This document shows positions 37,075 through 46,789 of a stretch of DNA of 64,000 bases, one piece after another (position 1 is the stretch's first letter; every line of letters begins with the position of its first letter). The position numbers and the translations under genes were made by a program. Source of the DNA: JAFLCL01 sp039809495 (GTDB lineage Bacteria > Myxococcota_A > Polyangia > Polyangiales > Sandaracinaceae); contig JBDHVC010000005.1 in assembly GCA_039809495.1 (NCBI GenBank), positions 1-64,000 of the forward strand. The letters are read 5' to 3'. The notes below the pieces were generated by a model. It searched no databases and was not told the origin of the DNA. It saw only the letters and a list, made by a program, of their open reading frames with translations.

Positions 37075-38696
37075 GCGCGCTCGAGCCGAGCCGAGGTGAG
37101 GAGGAGCGGCAGGCGCTCCGCGGCGCGAGGGTCTCGGTCGCGCCCTGGGGCGCCGATCTCGTCGTCGGCTGGAACGCCTCGTGGGGCCCCTCGCTCGGCC
37201 GCATCGTGCGCGGCCAGACGGGCGATCAGGACGAGGCGACCGTGCGCCCGGTGGTGCTCGGCGCGCCCGGCGCGACGAGCGCGCCCCCTTGCTTCGCGAC
37301 GTTCGGCGAGCGCGTGGCGTGCGCGTGGATCGACGAGGGCGGCGCGCGGCTCGCGTGGCTGAGCGAGCCACGCCCCGTCCAGTCGGCGCTCATGCAGCTC
37401 ATGACGCTCGGTCCGGGGGCGGGCGAAGACGCGCTCGGCGTCGAGGAGCCCATGGTGGTGGCGGCGGACGCGAGCGCCGTGGCCTTCGCCGAGGCGAGCT
37501 TCGGGCGCGGCTGGATCGTCGTCGCGACCCCCTCGGGGATCTTCGGGGGCTCGGTGAGCCCGAAGCTCGAGGTGTCGCTCGAGCCGTGGTTCGAGCGCGA
37601 GGGTGCCGAGCCGCGCCTCGCCGTCGCCGACGTCGGGGGCGCGGCCATCGTGGTCGCGATCCGTCCCGGGGAGGCCGAGCTGATCGTGATGCGCGCGGGC
37701 GACGGCGCGCCCTCCCACACGACCCACCGCCTCGAGCAGCCCGTCGCGGAGCTGGCGATGATGGCGGTCGGCTCCCGCGTCGCGCTCGCCGTGCTCGACG
37801 CGACGGGCAAGCAGGTGCTCACGACCTTCGTGGACGCGCGCGGCAAGCTCGTCGAGCGGCCCGTCGCGCAGATCGACCGCTACGTGGGCGATCACGCGAT
37901 CGCGCGCATCGACGGCGTCGCCGTGACGTGGACCGACGATCGCTTCCGCCTCGTCGCCCACGACGCCGACGCCGAGCTGACCCTCGCGCTCCCCCTCTTC
38001 GGGCCGACGCGAGACGAGCTCGCCATCCTGCCGCGCGTCGCCGGCCCACCGTGGGCGCGCACGCACCGCTCGCGGCTCGAGGTCGTCGGGCTCGCGCACG
38101 ACGACGACGAGGGCCTCGTCACGCTCGCTCGCGCGCGCCCCGACGGGAGCGAGGCCGCTCGGCTCGAGCTCCGCCTCGCGCCGCCCACGGAGCACGCGCG
38201 AGCGCGCGCCGAGGCGCTCATCCACGCCTTCGCGGCGCGCTTCACGCAGACCCTCGCGGGCTCCTCCTATCGCGACGCCACCCTCGTCGCCGTCCCCCTC
38301 GAGGGCGGCGTGTCGATCGAGCTGCCCCGCTCCGAGCAGCGGATCGAGCTCCGCTTCCTCGGCGACCGCCGCTTCCTCGTGCAGCTCGCGACGGGGCGAG
38401 TGAGCGAGGGATCGCGCGAGCAGGGTGCCCTCGCGGGGCTCCTGGATCGCGTCCGGAGCGCGCTCGGGGCGCAGGCGAGCGCCGGGGCGAGCGCCGAGAG
38501 CGCCTGGGCGATGCGCGTGGCGAGCGCGCTCGCCCTCGGCCCCGACGTCCTCCGCGCCGAGGTCGTGGCGAGCGGCCCCGAGAGCGCCCTCGTCGAGCTC
38601 GAGCTCCGCCGCTTACCGAGCCTCGAGCGGATGATCCGTTGGATCGAGGCGACCCACGCGTCGATCCGCTCGAGCGAGCATCGCGCGCTCGCGTGA
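37071..38696 (+). CDS. Hypothetical protein coupled to pgi, beta-propeller-like N-terminal part
   Basis: 541 aa whose ATG overlaps the pgi stop by 4 nt. The first roughly 350 residues are repeated short strands separated by turns (V-A-P-W-G-A-D-L-V-V-G-W-N, V-A-C-A-W-I-D-E-G-G-A-R-L-A-W-L, A-V-T-W-T-D-D-R-F), resembling a WD/Kelch-type propeller without clear family motifs. The C-terminal part is mixed alpha/beta with an R-R-F-L-V-Q-L-A segment. No signal peptide. The role is unknown, but coupling to pgi implies coordinated expression. Confidence 0.65.
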   Translation: MSALEPSRGEEERQALRGARVSVAPWGADLVVGWNASWGPSLGRIVRGQTGDQDEATVRPVVLGAPGATSAPPCFATFGERVACAWIDEGGARLAWLSEPRPVQSALMQLMTLGPGAGEDALGVEEPMVVAADASAVAFAEASFGRGWIVVATPSGIFGGSVSPKLEVSLEPWFEREGAEPRLAVADVGGAAIVVAIRPGEAELIVMRAGDGAPSHTTHRLEQPVAELAMMAVGSRVALAVLDATGKQVLTTFVDARGKLVERPVAQIDRYVGDHAIARIDGVAVTWTDDRFRLVAHDADAELTLALPLFGPTRDELAILPRVAGPPWARTHRSRLEVVGLAHDDDEGLVTLARARPDGSEAARLELRLAPPTEHARARAEALIHAFAARFTQTLAGSSYRDATLVAVPLEGGVSIELPRSEQRIELRFLGDRRFLVQLATGRVSEGSREQGALAGLLDRVRSALGAQASAGASAESAWAMRVASALALGPDVLRAEVVASGPESALVELELRRLPSLERMIRWIEATHASIRSSEHRALA

Positions 38697-38715
38697 CCGA
38701 GCGCGCGCGCTGTCA
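38694..38715. terminator. Hairpin spanning both convergent stops
   Basis: TGAC, a 2-nt bulge, then AGCGCG directly followed by CGCGCT and GTCA. The outer arms are the two stop codons of the converging genes; the core is a 12-bp palindrome (38700-38711). Confidence 0.4.
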
Positions 38716-41700
38716 GCCGAGCGTCGCGCGGAGCGCCTCGAGCCACGCCGCCTTCGCGTCCGTGCCCTCGATCGGCGCGCGAGAGCGGAGCGCGCGGACG
38801 AGCGCCCTCCCCGCCTCGCTCATCGCGGAGTCGCGCTCGCTCGCGTAGCGCACGAGCGCCTCGGCGAGCGCCGCGTGCGTGCCATCGACGCCGTGGCTCT
38901 CGGACCACGCGGTCGCGGCGCGCGCGAAGTCGGGATCGGCCTCGAAGGGCGCCTCGCTCGCGGGCCCTGGGCCGAGCGCGTCGATCGCGCGCATGACGAG
39001 CTCCGTGCGCTCCTTGTACGGCATCGCCGCGAGCGCCTCCGGCTCGATCGGCGCGCCGACGTAGTAGTCCTGTCGTCCCATCCCGACGGGGAACTCGAGC
39101 CGCTCCGCGAGCGGCTCGCGCGGCAGCCCGCCCACGAAGCGCACGGGCACGATCGGCACGCCGAGCGCGAGCGCCAGATCGACGAAGACGCCGCTCATCC
39201 GCTGGATCGGCTGCGCGCAGCTCAAGGAGCGCGTCCCCTCGACGTGGATCATCACGTTCTGCCCGGCGATCGGGCCACGCGTGGGATCGTCGCGCCGCCT
39301 CATGCGCGCGCCCAGCTCCCGCAGGATCCTCGGGAGCGACGCGGGATCCTGGCGATCGAAGTAGGCGATGACCTCGGGATCGAGGACGCCCGGGTACGAG
39401 AAATTGTGGCGGATGAGCCGCCCGAGCCACGACTCGGCGTGCTCCTTCTTCGCGAGCGTGAGCGTGGGCGTGCGCGTGAGCGCCGCGAGCACGATGCCGA
39501 AGAGGAGCGACTCGACGCCGACCTGGTGGTTGCCGAGGTAGAGCGCGCTCCGCTCGACGAGCCGCTCCTCGAACGCGCGCGGCGCGGTGATGACGACGCG
39601 GCGCAAGAAGCGCTCGATGAGCGCGAAGTAGAGGTCCTCGCCCGGCCACGGCCCCGTCGAGGCGCCGCGCGGCGCGAGGTAGGAGCGCCAGAAGCGGCGG
39701 ACCACGCCGAGCTCGACGACCGGCTCGGTGCCCTCGAAGACCGTCACGCGCTCCGCATCGCGCTCGATCCGGACGCGGTAGCGCGTGAGCGGCTCGCGCG
39801 CGTCGTGCGCGCTCGCGACGCCGCGATCCGCTTCGTCGAAGCCGACCTCGATCCGCGACGGATGCGCGTGGAGGAGCGAGGCGAGGTGATCCTTCACCGC
39901 GATCTCCGCCGCGACGTCCGCGGAGCGGGTGCGATAGACGCGCTCGACCGTCCCCGGGAGCCAGTTCGAGAGCGCCACGTCGCGCACGAGGAGCGTCGTC
40001 ACGCCCGCCGCGCTGCGCGAGAGCCCGACACCCTCGCGGTACTGCGCGTCGCGCAGGAACGCCTCGCGGTCCGCGGGCCTCGCCGTGCCGATCGGGCCCT
40101 TGGGGAGGAGCACCTCGCTGAGCGTGAGATCCGCGACGAGGCGCTCGCCGTCATAGAGCGCGAGGCGCAGGTGCGCGAGCTCGTCCACGCCCTCGAGGCG
40201 CGCCTCGACCCGGAGCGCGCCCGAGTCGGGCAGCTCGCCGAGCCACGCGCGCTCGATCCGGTAGGGGTAGGCGGCGCGATCGGCCGGGATCACCTCGCTC
40301 CAGAGGTGGAGCGCGTCGTGCGGGATGGCGTGGGTCGCGGCGTCGAGCACGAGCTCGCGCGCGAGCGCGCCCTCCTCGCTCGGGACGCGGAGCTCGCCGC
40401 GCGCGCCGCGCGTCCCGACCTCGAGCGCGCGGAGGAGCTGGAAGCGCGGGCCGTGGAAGAGCGAGCCGTCCGCGTAGGGCGAGGGCGCGGACGCCGCGTC
40501 CTCGAGGGGCGCGACCGCGTCCTCTCGCGGCCCGGCGAGCGTCGCGTGGGCGCTCGCCACCGGCTCGAAGCGCGACATGCGCGGGTCGCGCGCCTCGCGG
40601 AAGACCTCGAGCACGACGTCGGCGCCGGGCTCGTCGCCCTCGTCGTGGGGCGTCGCGATCGTTCTGAGGCGCACCGCGCCACCCGCGAAGCTCACCCAGC
40701 GGAGGATCTGGAGGCCCTCGACGCTCATCACCTCCGAGCCGAGGATCGGCCGCGCGGCGCGCCGCACGCGCTCGAGCATCGACATCGCGGGGAGCGCGGG
40801 GATCACCCACGTCGGCGCGTGATCCGCGAGCCAGCTCGCCTCCGCCGGATCGAGCGTCTCCTCGAGGACGACGGGCTCCATGGCGCGCCCGCCCGACGAG
40901 GCGCGCCCGCTCGGCACGGAGCTGCGCCGGAGCTCGACCGTCGGCAGATGCTCGCCCCGCTCGAGGGGCTGGTCGGGGGGCAGGCTCGCGAAGCGCGCGT
41001 CGTCGACGAGGCGCATCCCGAGCCCCTTCGCGTCGTAGATTCGCTTGCCGTCCACCCAGAGGCTCGCGTCCGCCGTGGCGAGAACGCCCTCCCCGCTCCG
41101 CTCGATCGAGCGCACCTCGAGCGTGCAGCCGATCGTGCGGTTCTTCGGGACGACCTGCCCTCGGTACTTCCAGACGTGCGGAGCGCCCGTCGCGACGGCC
41201 TGAAAGCGCGGGCTCTCCATCCCCTCGGCGAGGCCCTCCTCGAGCATCGCGAATTGGAGGAGCTGGCACATCGCCTCGACGCCGAGCGAGCCGGGCTGGA
41301 CGGGATCCTGGAAGAAGTGCGCCTTGAAGAACCACTCGTCCGGATCGACGTCCTTCTCCGCGCGGAACGCGCCGAGGCCCGCCTCGCCGCCCTCGAGATC
41401 GGCGTGCGTGACGCGATCGAGCATGAGGAGGAAGGGCGCGGCGAGGCGCGCCGAGCCGGTCGTGAGGCGCGCGGGGCGCGCGTCGAGATCGATCTCGCCT
41501 CTCTTCCCGATGTCGTGGAGCGCGCGCTGGGCGGAGCTCACGGGGAGCCCCGCCTGGTTCTCGAACGCCGAGGTCGGGAAGAAGCCGAAGACGGTGTCGA
41601 GCGCGTACGCGAGCCGCTCTTCGCGCTGCCCGCGCTCGATCGCGTGGAGCGTCACGTCGAAGGCGACGATGATCATCGTGCCGTTGCGCGAGAGGCTCTT

Positions 41701-44700
41701 GAGGTGCGCGCGCGTGACGAGGCGCTCCGTGTCGGGCGTGATCTCGCGGTGCGCGGTCGCTTTGCCGTCGAGGTTCCGAAAGAGGAGGTCCTCGTCCGTG
41801 ACGAGCGCGCAGCCGACGTAGCTCGCGAGCCAGCCGCAGGGCTGGAGCGCCGCCTCCATCAGGACGGAATACGGCATCACGCGCGCGCCGTTCTCGCGGA
41901 AGTACCAGGCGTCCGTCGGCACGTCGTACTCGACCTCGACCTTCGCGCCCGCCTTCGCGAGCCCCATCTCGCCCTCGACGCGGCGCACGCGCGACATGAA
42001 ATGGTAGGGCGGGCCGGGCAGCCGCGCGACCTTCCGCGTCGAGTCGAAGCGCTCGTAGATCGGACCGAACGCGGCGCTCGGGCGCCCCCACGCGCACGCG
42101 ACGAGCGAGGCGTAGTCGAACGCGAAGCCCTCGGAGGGCCCGTTCGGGGCGCGCGCGACCTCGCGCGAGGGATCGATCTGCGAGAGCGCCTCGGGCTCCT
42201 CGCCGACGGGCGGCGGGAGCGCGTCGGCCGCGAGGAGGCGCGGGCGCTCCTCGAGCGGCCAGGCGGGCACGAGGCGCACGCCCATGCGCCGCGCGTGGAA
42301 GGCGCCGAGGCCATCCACCTTGCAGAGGACGTCGGCGTAGAGCATCGGCACGGGCCCGGCGACGACCTCCTCGACGAAGAGCTCGTAGGTGAGCTCCTTC
42401 GAGCTGGGGATGACCTGCCCTCGGCAGAGCAGCTTGTACGTCTCGCCCGTGATCGGCTCGAAGCGCCAGCCGTCCCGCGCGAGCGTGAAGCCCATCGCCG
42501 TGAGGTAGAGCGCCATCGCCTGGAGGCAGCCCTCGAACATGAGCGTCCCCGGCATGCACGGGTCGTTGAGGAAGTGGCCGGGGAAGAACCAGTCGTCCTC
42601 GTGGATGTCCTGGGTCGCGTGGAGGTAGCCGCGCCCCCACGGCCCGCCCTTCGGATCGAACGCGTCGACGCGATGAAGAAAGAGCATGCGCCCGCCGGCG
42701 ATGCGCGGCGTGCGGACGTGCGAGCGCGTCGGCGCGAACGCGGCGCCGAAGCAGTCGACGACGCGCCCCTCGCTGAAGGCCGTGAGATCCTCGAACGAGA
42801 AGCGCGATTTCGTCGCGACGGCCGGCGGATCGAGCCGCGGCGCGTCGACGATCTCCTGCTCCTCGGGCCTCCAGAGGATGCCCGCGCTCTCGGCGAGCTC
42901 CCTCTTCGTGAAGAAGCCGGCCTGACCGCCGCGCACCGTGAGGAGCGGCTTGCCCTCGTAGCCGGGGCCGGGTCCGGGCGTCCCGAGCGGGCGCGCGCGG
43001 CAGTCGTAGTGGAAGAAGAAGATGCGGATCGGCCCCTGGTTCGCGTGGCCGTCGACGTGGATGTCGTAGTCGATCGTCTCGCCCGCGCGAGGCGGGCTGC
43101 GGTGGTAGGTGAGCTCGCAGCCGAGCAGCCGGTAGGCGCGATCGCCGCGGTTGAGGAAGTCGATCCCCATGTACGAGATGAGGAAGAGATCGGCCTGCCC
43201 CGACTCGATGAGGACGCCGCCGGGCATGCGGCCCTCGTGGAGGTACCAGCTCTCCCAGGTGACGTCCGTCTCGGTCCACGTCGTGCCCTTGCCGAGCACC
43301 CCCGGCTCCGCGTCGAGCCCCGTGGCGCGATCGGCGAGGAGCATCGGCTCCATGGGCATGCGCGTCTGGATCGCGTAGCCGTCCTGCTGCTGGAAGAGCG
43401 GGCCGAAGATCGCGGAGATGCTCCCGCCCGCGTGGATCGCGAGCTCGGCGCGATCGAAGGACGGACCGCGCGGGATGGGGACGACGGGGTCGGGCGTGAG
43501 GCCACCCTTCTTCGCGGGCAAGGAGCGCGCGGCGCGCGGCGCGGGCGCCGAGGCGATGGGAGGGGAAGGCGAGCGCGCGGAGCTGGCGGGCGCCGACGCG
43601 ACGGGCGACGACCCGGTCGGCTCGGCGGGGCGCTCGATCGTCCTCGGCGTGATCGCTCGCGCGGGCGGTGGAGCGAGCTCGGCCACGAGGACGGGCGCGG
43701 CCGACGTGGGCAGCGCGGGCAGCAGCGCCTCGTCCCAGGCCTCGCGCGGCGCGAGGCTCGAGGCGTGGGCGAGGAGCCCCATCGAGCGCGCTCGCATCGC
43801 GAGGAACTGGTCGTGGAGCGCGAGCTGGTCCGCGATGAAGCGCTGGTGCGCGAGCGAGATCGCGCGCTGCGCGCCGACCCACGCGAGGGCGGCGGATCCC
43901 TCGGCCACGAGTCCCGCGGGAGCCGTGGCGTCCGTCACGCGCGCCGGCGCGGGCTCGAGCGCCCGGCGAGGCGCGCTCGACGCCGCGATCGAGGCGCTCG
44001 GGCGCGCCCACGCGGCCGTCGGGGCGGGAGCCTCGGGGCTCGGGTGCGCGGGCGGCTCGACGTGGGGCGCGCTCGGAGCGCCGCGCCGCTCGAAGGTGCG
44101 GACCGAGGGCAGCCGTGGGGCGGCGGGGAGCACGTACGCGTCGGCGCCGCGATCGTCGCGGGCGGAGCGAGCGTGAGCGTGTCGAGGCGATCGTTCGGGC
44201 ATGGTCGGTTCCGGGAGCAGCGGGCGAGGTGGATGAGCCGCGAGGCGGAGCGCGCGACGCGGCGCTGGCGTGGGTGGGATCGTTCGGATCGGGAGCTCCG
44301 AGGAGCGCGCGAGGCCGACCACCTCGCCCGCGCCTCCGAGCGAGGAGCACTCGATCCGCGCGTGGGACGCGCTCTGCTCCCCGCTCGAGAGGGCGAGCGC
44401 GGCGGCCGCGACGTGTAGGAGCCCCGACGCTGCGTGGGCGTGCCCGCTCTCGGTCACGAGCGAGCGAGCGCCCTCGCGCGGCACGACCGAGAAGCGGAGC
44501 GCGGACGCGTCGAACGCGGCCTCCTCGTCGAGCACGGCGAGGATCGGGAGCCTCCTCGCGAGCGCGTCCTCTTCGCGCACGACGAGGAGCACGACGCTCG
44601 CGTCGCCGGGGACGTGGAGCGCCGCGGGCAGGAGCGCCCGCGCCGCGCGCTCGTGGACGGGCTCCACACAGAGGTCGCTCGCCCCGACGAGCGCCGCGTC

Positions 44701-46668
44701 GATCCGCCCCTCGAGGAGCCACGCGCGCGCGAGCTCGAGCGCGACGAGGCCCGACGCCTCCTCGGCGGAGACCGTGTGGCTCGGCCCGCCGAGATCGAGC
44801 TGCGAATTGATGCGGTTCGCGGGGACGTTCGGCATCGTGCCGATCACGGTCGCCGCGTCGAGGCTCGGCGCGATCGCGTCGCTCGCGCGCGCGATCCACG
44901 CCTCGTCGAGCCCGCGTCGCGACGCCTCGCCGCCGAGGCGCCAGCGCGCCCCCCAGCGCGCCACGTCCGCGTCCGCGCCCATCCCGACGAGCACCGCCGT
45001 CCGCTCGCGCAGGAGCGCGTCGCTCGTGAGCCACGCCTCGTGGCGCGCCGCGAGCTCGCGCGCGGCCCCGAGGAGCGAGGTCTGCTGCGCGATCGCGCGC
45101 GCGAGGTCGGTCGGCGGGAAGCGGAGCCCCTCGAGCTCGAGGACGACCTCGCGCATCATCGCCGCGCGTGAGCCATCGGCGCGCGGCTCGGTGAGCGAGC
45201 GCCGCGCCGCGAGCGCCGCGCTCCAGGCGGCGGCGTCGGGGAGCGCGCCCACACGCGCCTCGAGATCGACGATGGCGACGCGACGCACGCTCGGCGCGGA
45301 TCGCGCCGTCCGCGGCGCGCTCGCGGGATCGATCCACTCCTCGACGACGAGGTGCGCGTCGTTGCCGCCGAAGCCGAACGCGCTCACGGCGGCGCGCCGC
45401 GGCGTGCTCGGGTCGCGACGCGGCCAGGGGCGCGGCGCGGTCACGACCTCGAAGCCGAGCTCGGCGGCGGCCGGGATGACCGACGCGGCGTCGAGGTGCG
45501 GCGTCGGCGGGAGGCTCTCCCTCTCGAACGCGGCGAGCACCTTGAGCAGGCCCGCCACCCCGGCGACGGTCACGAGGTGCCCGACGTTCGCCTTGAACGA
45601 GCCGATCGGCGTGGGCGGCCCCGACGCCTCGCCCCGCACCGCCCGGAGCGAGCGCAGCTCCGTCGCGTCGCCGATCGACGTCCCCGTCGCGTGGCACTCG
45701 ACGTAGTCGACGTCGGCGGGCGAGAGCCCCGCCTCGGCGTACGCCGCGCGCATCGCGCGGGCCTGCCCCTCCTCGCTCGGGACGAGGAGCCCGCGAGCGC
45801 GGCCGTCGTTCGCGAGCCCGACGCCTCGGATCACGCCGAGGATGCGCTCGCCGTCGCGGATGGCGTCGTCGAGGCGACGAAGGACGACGAGCGCGCAGCC
45901 CTCCGCGGGGACGAGGCCGTCCGCGTCGCGGTGAAAGGGCCGCGAGCGCCCCGTCTTGCTCATCGCCTGGAGCGCCGAGAAGCCGATGTGGATGAAGAGA
46001 TCGTCCGCGCGGTTGACCGCGCCGGCGATCATCGTGTCCGCCTCGCCGCGCGCGAGGATCCCCGCGGCCTCCGCGATCGCGTAGAGCGAGGAGGCGCACG
46101 CCGCGTCGAGCGCGTGGACGGGGCCACCGAGCCCGAGCGCGCTCGCCGCGAGGCGCGCCGAGAGCCCGGACATGAACCGATCGCGCGGATCGATCTCCGC
46201 GTCAGCGCCGAACGCCGTCCCCTCGAGCCAGACGCGCGCCGCGAACGCGGCGAGGTGATCGGTGGGGAACGAGAGGTTGCCGACGACGAGGCCGGTGCGC
46301 GCGCGCGACGCGCCGCCCTTCGCGTCGAGGAGCGCCGCGCGGCCGACCGACGCGAGCCAGCGCACGATGGGATCGAGGCGCGCGAGCTCGTCCCGCGAGA
46401 GCGCGAGATCGCGCGGGAGCTCGGGCTCCTCGCGGACGTAGCCGCCGCGATCGGAGAAGGCGCGATCCGCTCGCCGTTCGCGCGCGTCCGCGAGCACGCG
46501 CTCGCGCGCGAGCCGCCAGCGCCCGTCGGGGACGCTCGACACCTCGTCACGCGCCTCGAAGACGAGGGACGAGAGCGCCTCGGGGCTCATCGCGCCCGGC
46601 AGGAGGCACGCCCGCCCGACGATCGCGATGGGAGAGAAGTTGGGAGAGGGGCGCGCTCGATCGACCAT
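38713..46668 (-). CDS. pfa3: PUFA synthase subunit Pfa3/PfaC type (KS-CLF-DH-DH-DH-like-AGPAT)
   Basis: 2651 aa from ATG 46668 (a TTG 13 codons earlier is less likely). Domains: ketosynthase about 10-460 with Cys 191 (D-A-A-C-A-S-S), His 326 and His 364; chain-length factor about 470-820, with S-A-E-E replacing the Cys site; a Pro/Ala/Ser linker about 820-1070 holding a His/Phe-rich helix; a FabA-like dehydratase with His 1365 in W-F-F-P-G-H-F; a second with His 1784 in W-F-F-K-A-H-F; a PKS-type dehydratase-like region about 1925-2200 with His 1950 but the following Gly replaced by Trp; and an acyltransferase with N-H-Q-V-G-V-E at 2380 and E-G-T-R at 2477. The terminal AGPAT domain is a myxobacterial trait thought to hand the product to lysophosphatidate. 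It is divergent from carbonic anhydrase. Confidence 0.95.
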   Translation of the reverse strand: MVDRARPSPNFSPIAIVGRACLLPGAMSPEALSSLVFEARDEVSSVPDGRWRLARERVLADARERRADRAFSDRGGYVREEPELPRDLALSRDELARLDPIVRWLASVGRAALLDAKGGASRARTGLVVGNLSFPTDHLAAFAARVWLEGTAFGADAEIDPRDRFMSGLSARLAASALGLGGPVHALDAACASSLYAIAEAAGILARGEADTMIAGAVNRADDLFIHIGFSALQAMSKTGRSRPFHRDADGLVPAEGCALVVLRRLDDAIRDGERILGVIRGVGLANDGRARGLLVPSEEGQARAMRAAYAEAGLSPADVDYVECHATGTSIGDATELRSLRAVRGEASGPPTPIGSFKANVGHLVTVAGVAGLLKVLAAFERESLPPTPHLDAASVIPAAAELGFEVVTAPRPWPRRDPSTPRRAAVSAFGFGGNDAHLVVEEWIDPASAPRTARSAPSVRRVAIVDLEARVGALPDAAAWSAALAARRSLTEPRADGSRAAMMREVVLELEGLRFPPTDLARAIAQQTSLLGAARELAARHEAWLTSDALLRERTAVLVGMGADADVARWGARWRLGGEASRRGLDEAWIARASDAIAPSLDAATVIGTMPNVPANRINSQLDLGGPSHTVSAEEASGLVALELARAWLLEGRIDAALVGASDLCVEPVHERAARALLPAALHVPGDASVVLLVVREEDALARRLPILAVLDEEAAFDASALRFSVVPREGARSLVTESGHAHAASGLLHVAAAALALSSGEQSASHARIECSSLGGAGEVVGLARSSELPIRTIPPTPAPRRALRLAAHPPRPLLPEPTMPERSPRHAHARSARDDRGADAYVLPAAPRLPSVRTFERRGAPSAPHVEPPAHPSPEAPAPTAAWARPSASIAASSAPRRALEPAPARVTDATAPAGLVAEGSAALAWVGAQRAISLAHQRFIADQLALHDQFLAMRARSMGLLAHASSLAPREAWDEALLPALPTSAAPVLVAELAPPPARAITPRTIERPAEPTGSSPVASAPASSARSPSPPIASAPAPRAARSLPAKKGGLTPDPVVPIPRGPSFDRAELAIHAGGSISAIFGPLFQQQDGYAIQTRMPMEPMLLADRATGLDAEPGVLGKGTTWTETDVTWESWYLHEGRMPGGVLIESGQADLFLISYMGIDFLNRGDRAYRLLGCELTYHRSPPRAGETIDYDIHVDGHANQGPIRIFFFHYDCRARPLGTPGPGPGYEGKPLLTVRGGQAGFFTKRELAESAGILWRPEEQEIVDAPRLDPPAVATKSRFSFEDLTAFSEGRVVDCFGAAFAPTRSHVRTPRIAGGRMLFLHRVDAFDPKGGPWGRGYLHATQDIHEDDWFFPGHFLNDPCMPGTLMFEGCLQAMALYLTAMGFTLARDGWRFEPITGETYKLLCRGQVIPSSKELTYELFVEEVVAGPVPMLYADVLCKVDGLGAFHARRMGVRLVPAWPLEERPRLLAADALPPPVGEEPEALSQIDPSREVARAPNGPSEGFAFDYASLVACAWGRPSAAFGPIYERFDSTRKVARLPGPPYHFMSRVRRVEGEMGLAKAGAKVEVEYDVPTDAWYFRENGARVMPYSVLMEAALQPCGWLASYVGCALVTDEDLLFRNLDGKATAHREITPDTERLVTRAHLKSLSRNGTMIIVAFDVTLHAIERGQREERLAYALDTVFGFFPTSAFENQAGLPVSSAQRALHDIGKRGEIDLDARPARLTTGSARLAAPFLLMLDRVTHADLEGGEAGLGAFRAEKDVDPDEWFFKAHFFQDPVQPGSLGVEAMCQLLQFAMLEEGLAEGMESPRFQAVATGAPHVWKYRGQVVPKNRTIGCTLEVRSIERSGEGVLATADASLWVDGKRIYDAKGLGMRLVDDARFASLPPDQPLERGEHLPTVELRRSSVPSGRASSGGRAMEPVVLEETLDPAEASWLADHAPTWVIPALPAMSMLERVRRAARPILGSEVMSVEGLQILRWVSFAGGAVRLRTIATPHDEGDEPGADVVLEVFREARDPRMSRFEPVASAHATLAGPREDAVAPLEDAASAPSPYADGSLFHGPRFQLLRALEVGTRGARGELRVPSEEGALARELVLDAATHAIPHDALHLWSEVIPADRAAYPYRIERAWLGELPDSGALRVEARLEGVDELAHLRLALYDGERLVADLTLSEVLLPKGPIGTARPADREAFLRDAQYREGVGLSRSAAGVTTLLVRDVALSNWLPGTVERVYRTRSADVAAEIAVKDHLASLLHAHPSRIEVGFDEADRGVASAHDAREPLTRYRVRIERDAERVTVFEGTEPVVELGVVRRFWRSYLAPRGASTGPWPGEDLYFALIERFLRRVVITAPRAFEERLVERSALYLGNHQVGVESLLFGIVLAALTRTPTLTLAKKEHAESWLGRLIRHNFSYPGVLDPEVIAYFDRQDPASLPRILRELGARMRRRDDPTRGPIAGQNVMIHVEGTRSLSCAQPIQRMSGVFVDLALALGVPIVPVRFVGGLPREPLAERLEFPVGMGRQDYYVGAPIEPEALAAMPYKERTELVMRAIDALGPGPASEAPFEADPDFARAATAWSESHGVDGTHAALAEALVRYASERDSAMSEAGRALVRALRSRAPIEGTDAKAAWLEALRATLG

Positions 46669-46789
46669 GAGAGCGCGTAGACAATCCGAGCCGAGCCCCG
46701 GGCGCAAGCGAAGAGGGGCCCACCGCGCGCGTCTTGACGAAAGCGTGACCGAGCGACGCGCGGGCGATCGCTGCTAGGGTACGCGCCCC
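46669..46789. promoter_or_regulatory. Divergent promoter region of pfa3 and carbonic anhydrase
   Basis: 121 nt between two start codons. On the plus strand an extended -10, TGCTAGGGT (46772-46780), ends 9 nt before the carbonic anhydrase ATG; a TTGACG at 46734-46739 is too far upstream to serve as its -35. No clear Shine-Dalgarno precedes the pfa3 ATG. Confidence 0.45.

Noticed and set aside
38875..44418. A very long open frame (1847 codons) on the plus strand opposite pfa3
   Set aside because: It is an antisense shadow caused by extreme GC3 in pfa3. Its translation is Arg/Glu/Ala-rich without domains, while the minus frame has intact catalytic motifs.
40151..46099. A second 1982-codon minus-strand frame inside pfa3
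   Set aside because: An out-of-frame overlap with highly Arg-rich composition and no domains; a by-product of GC-rich codon structure.
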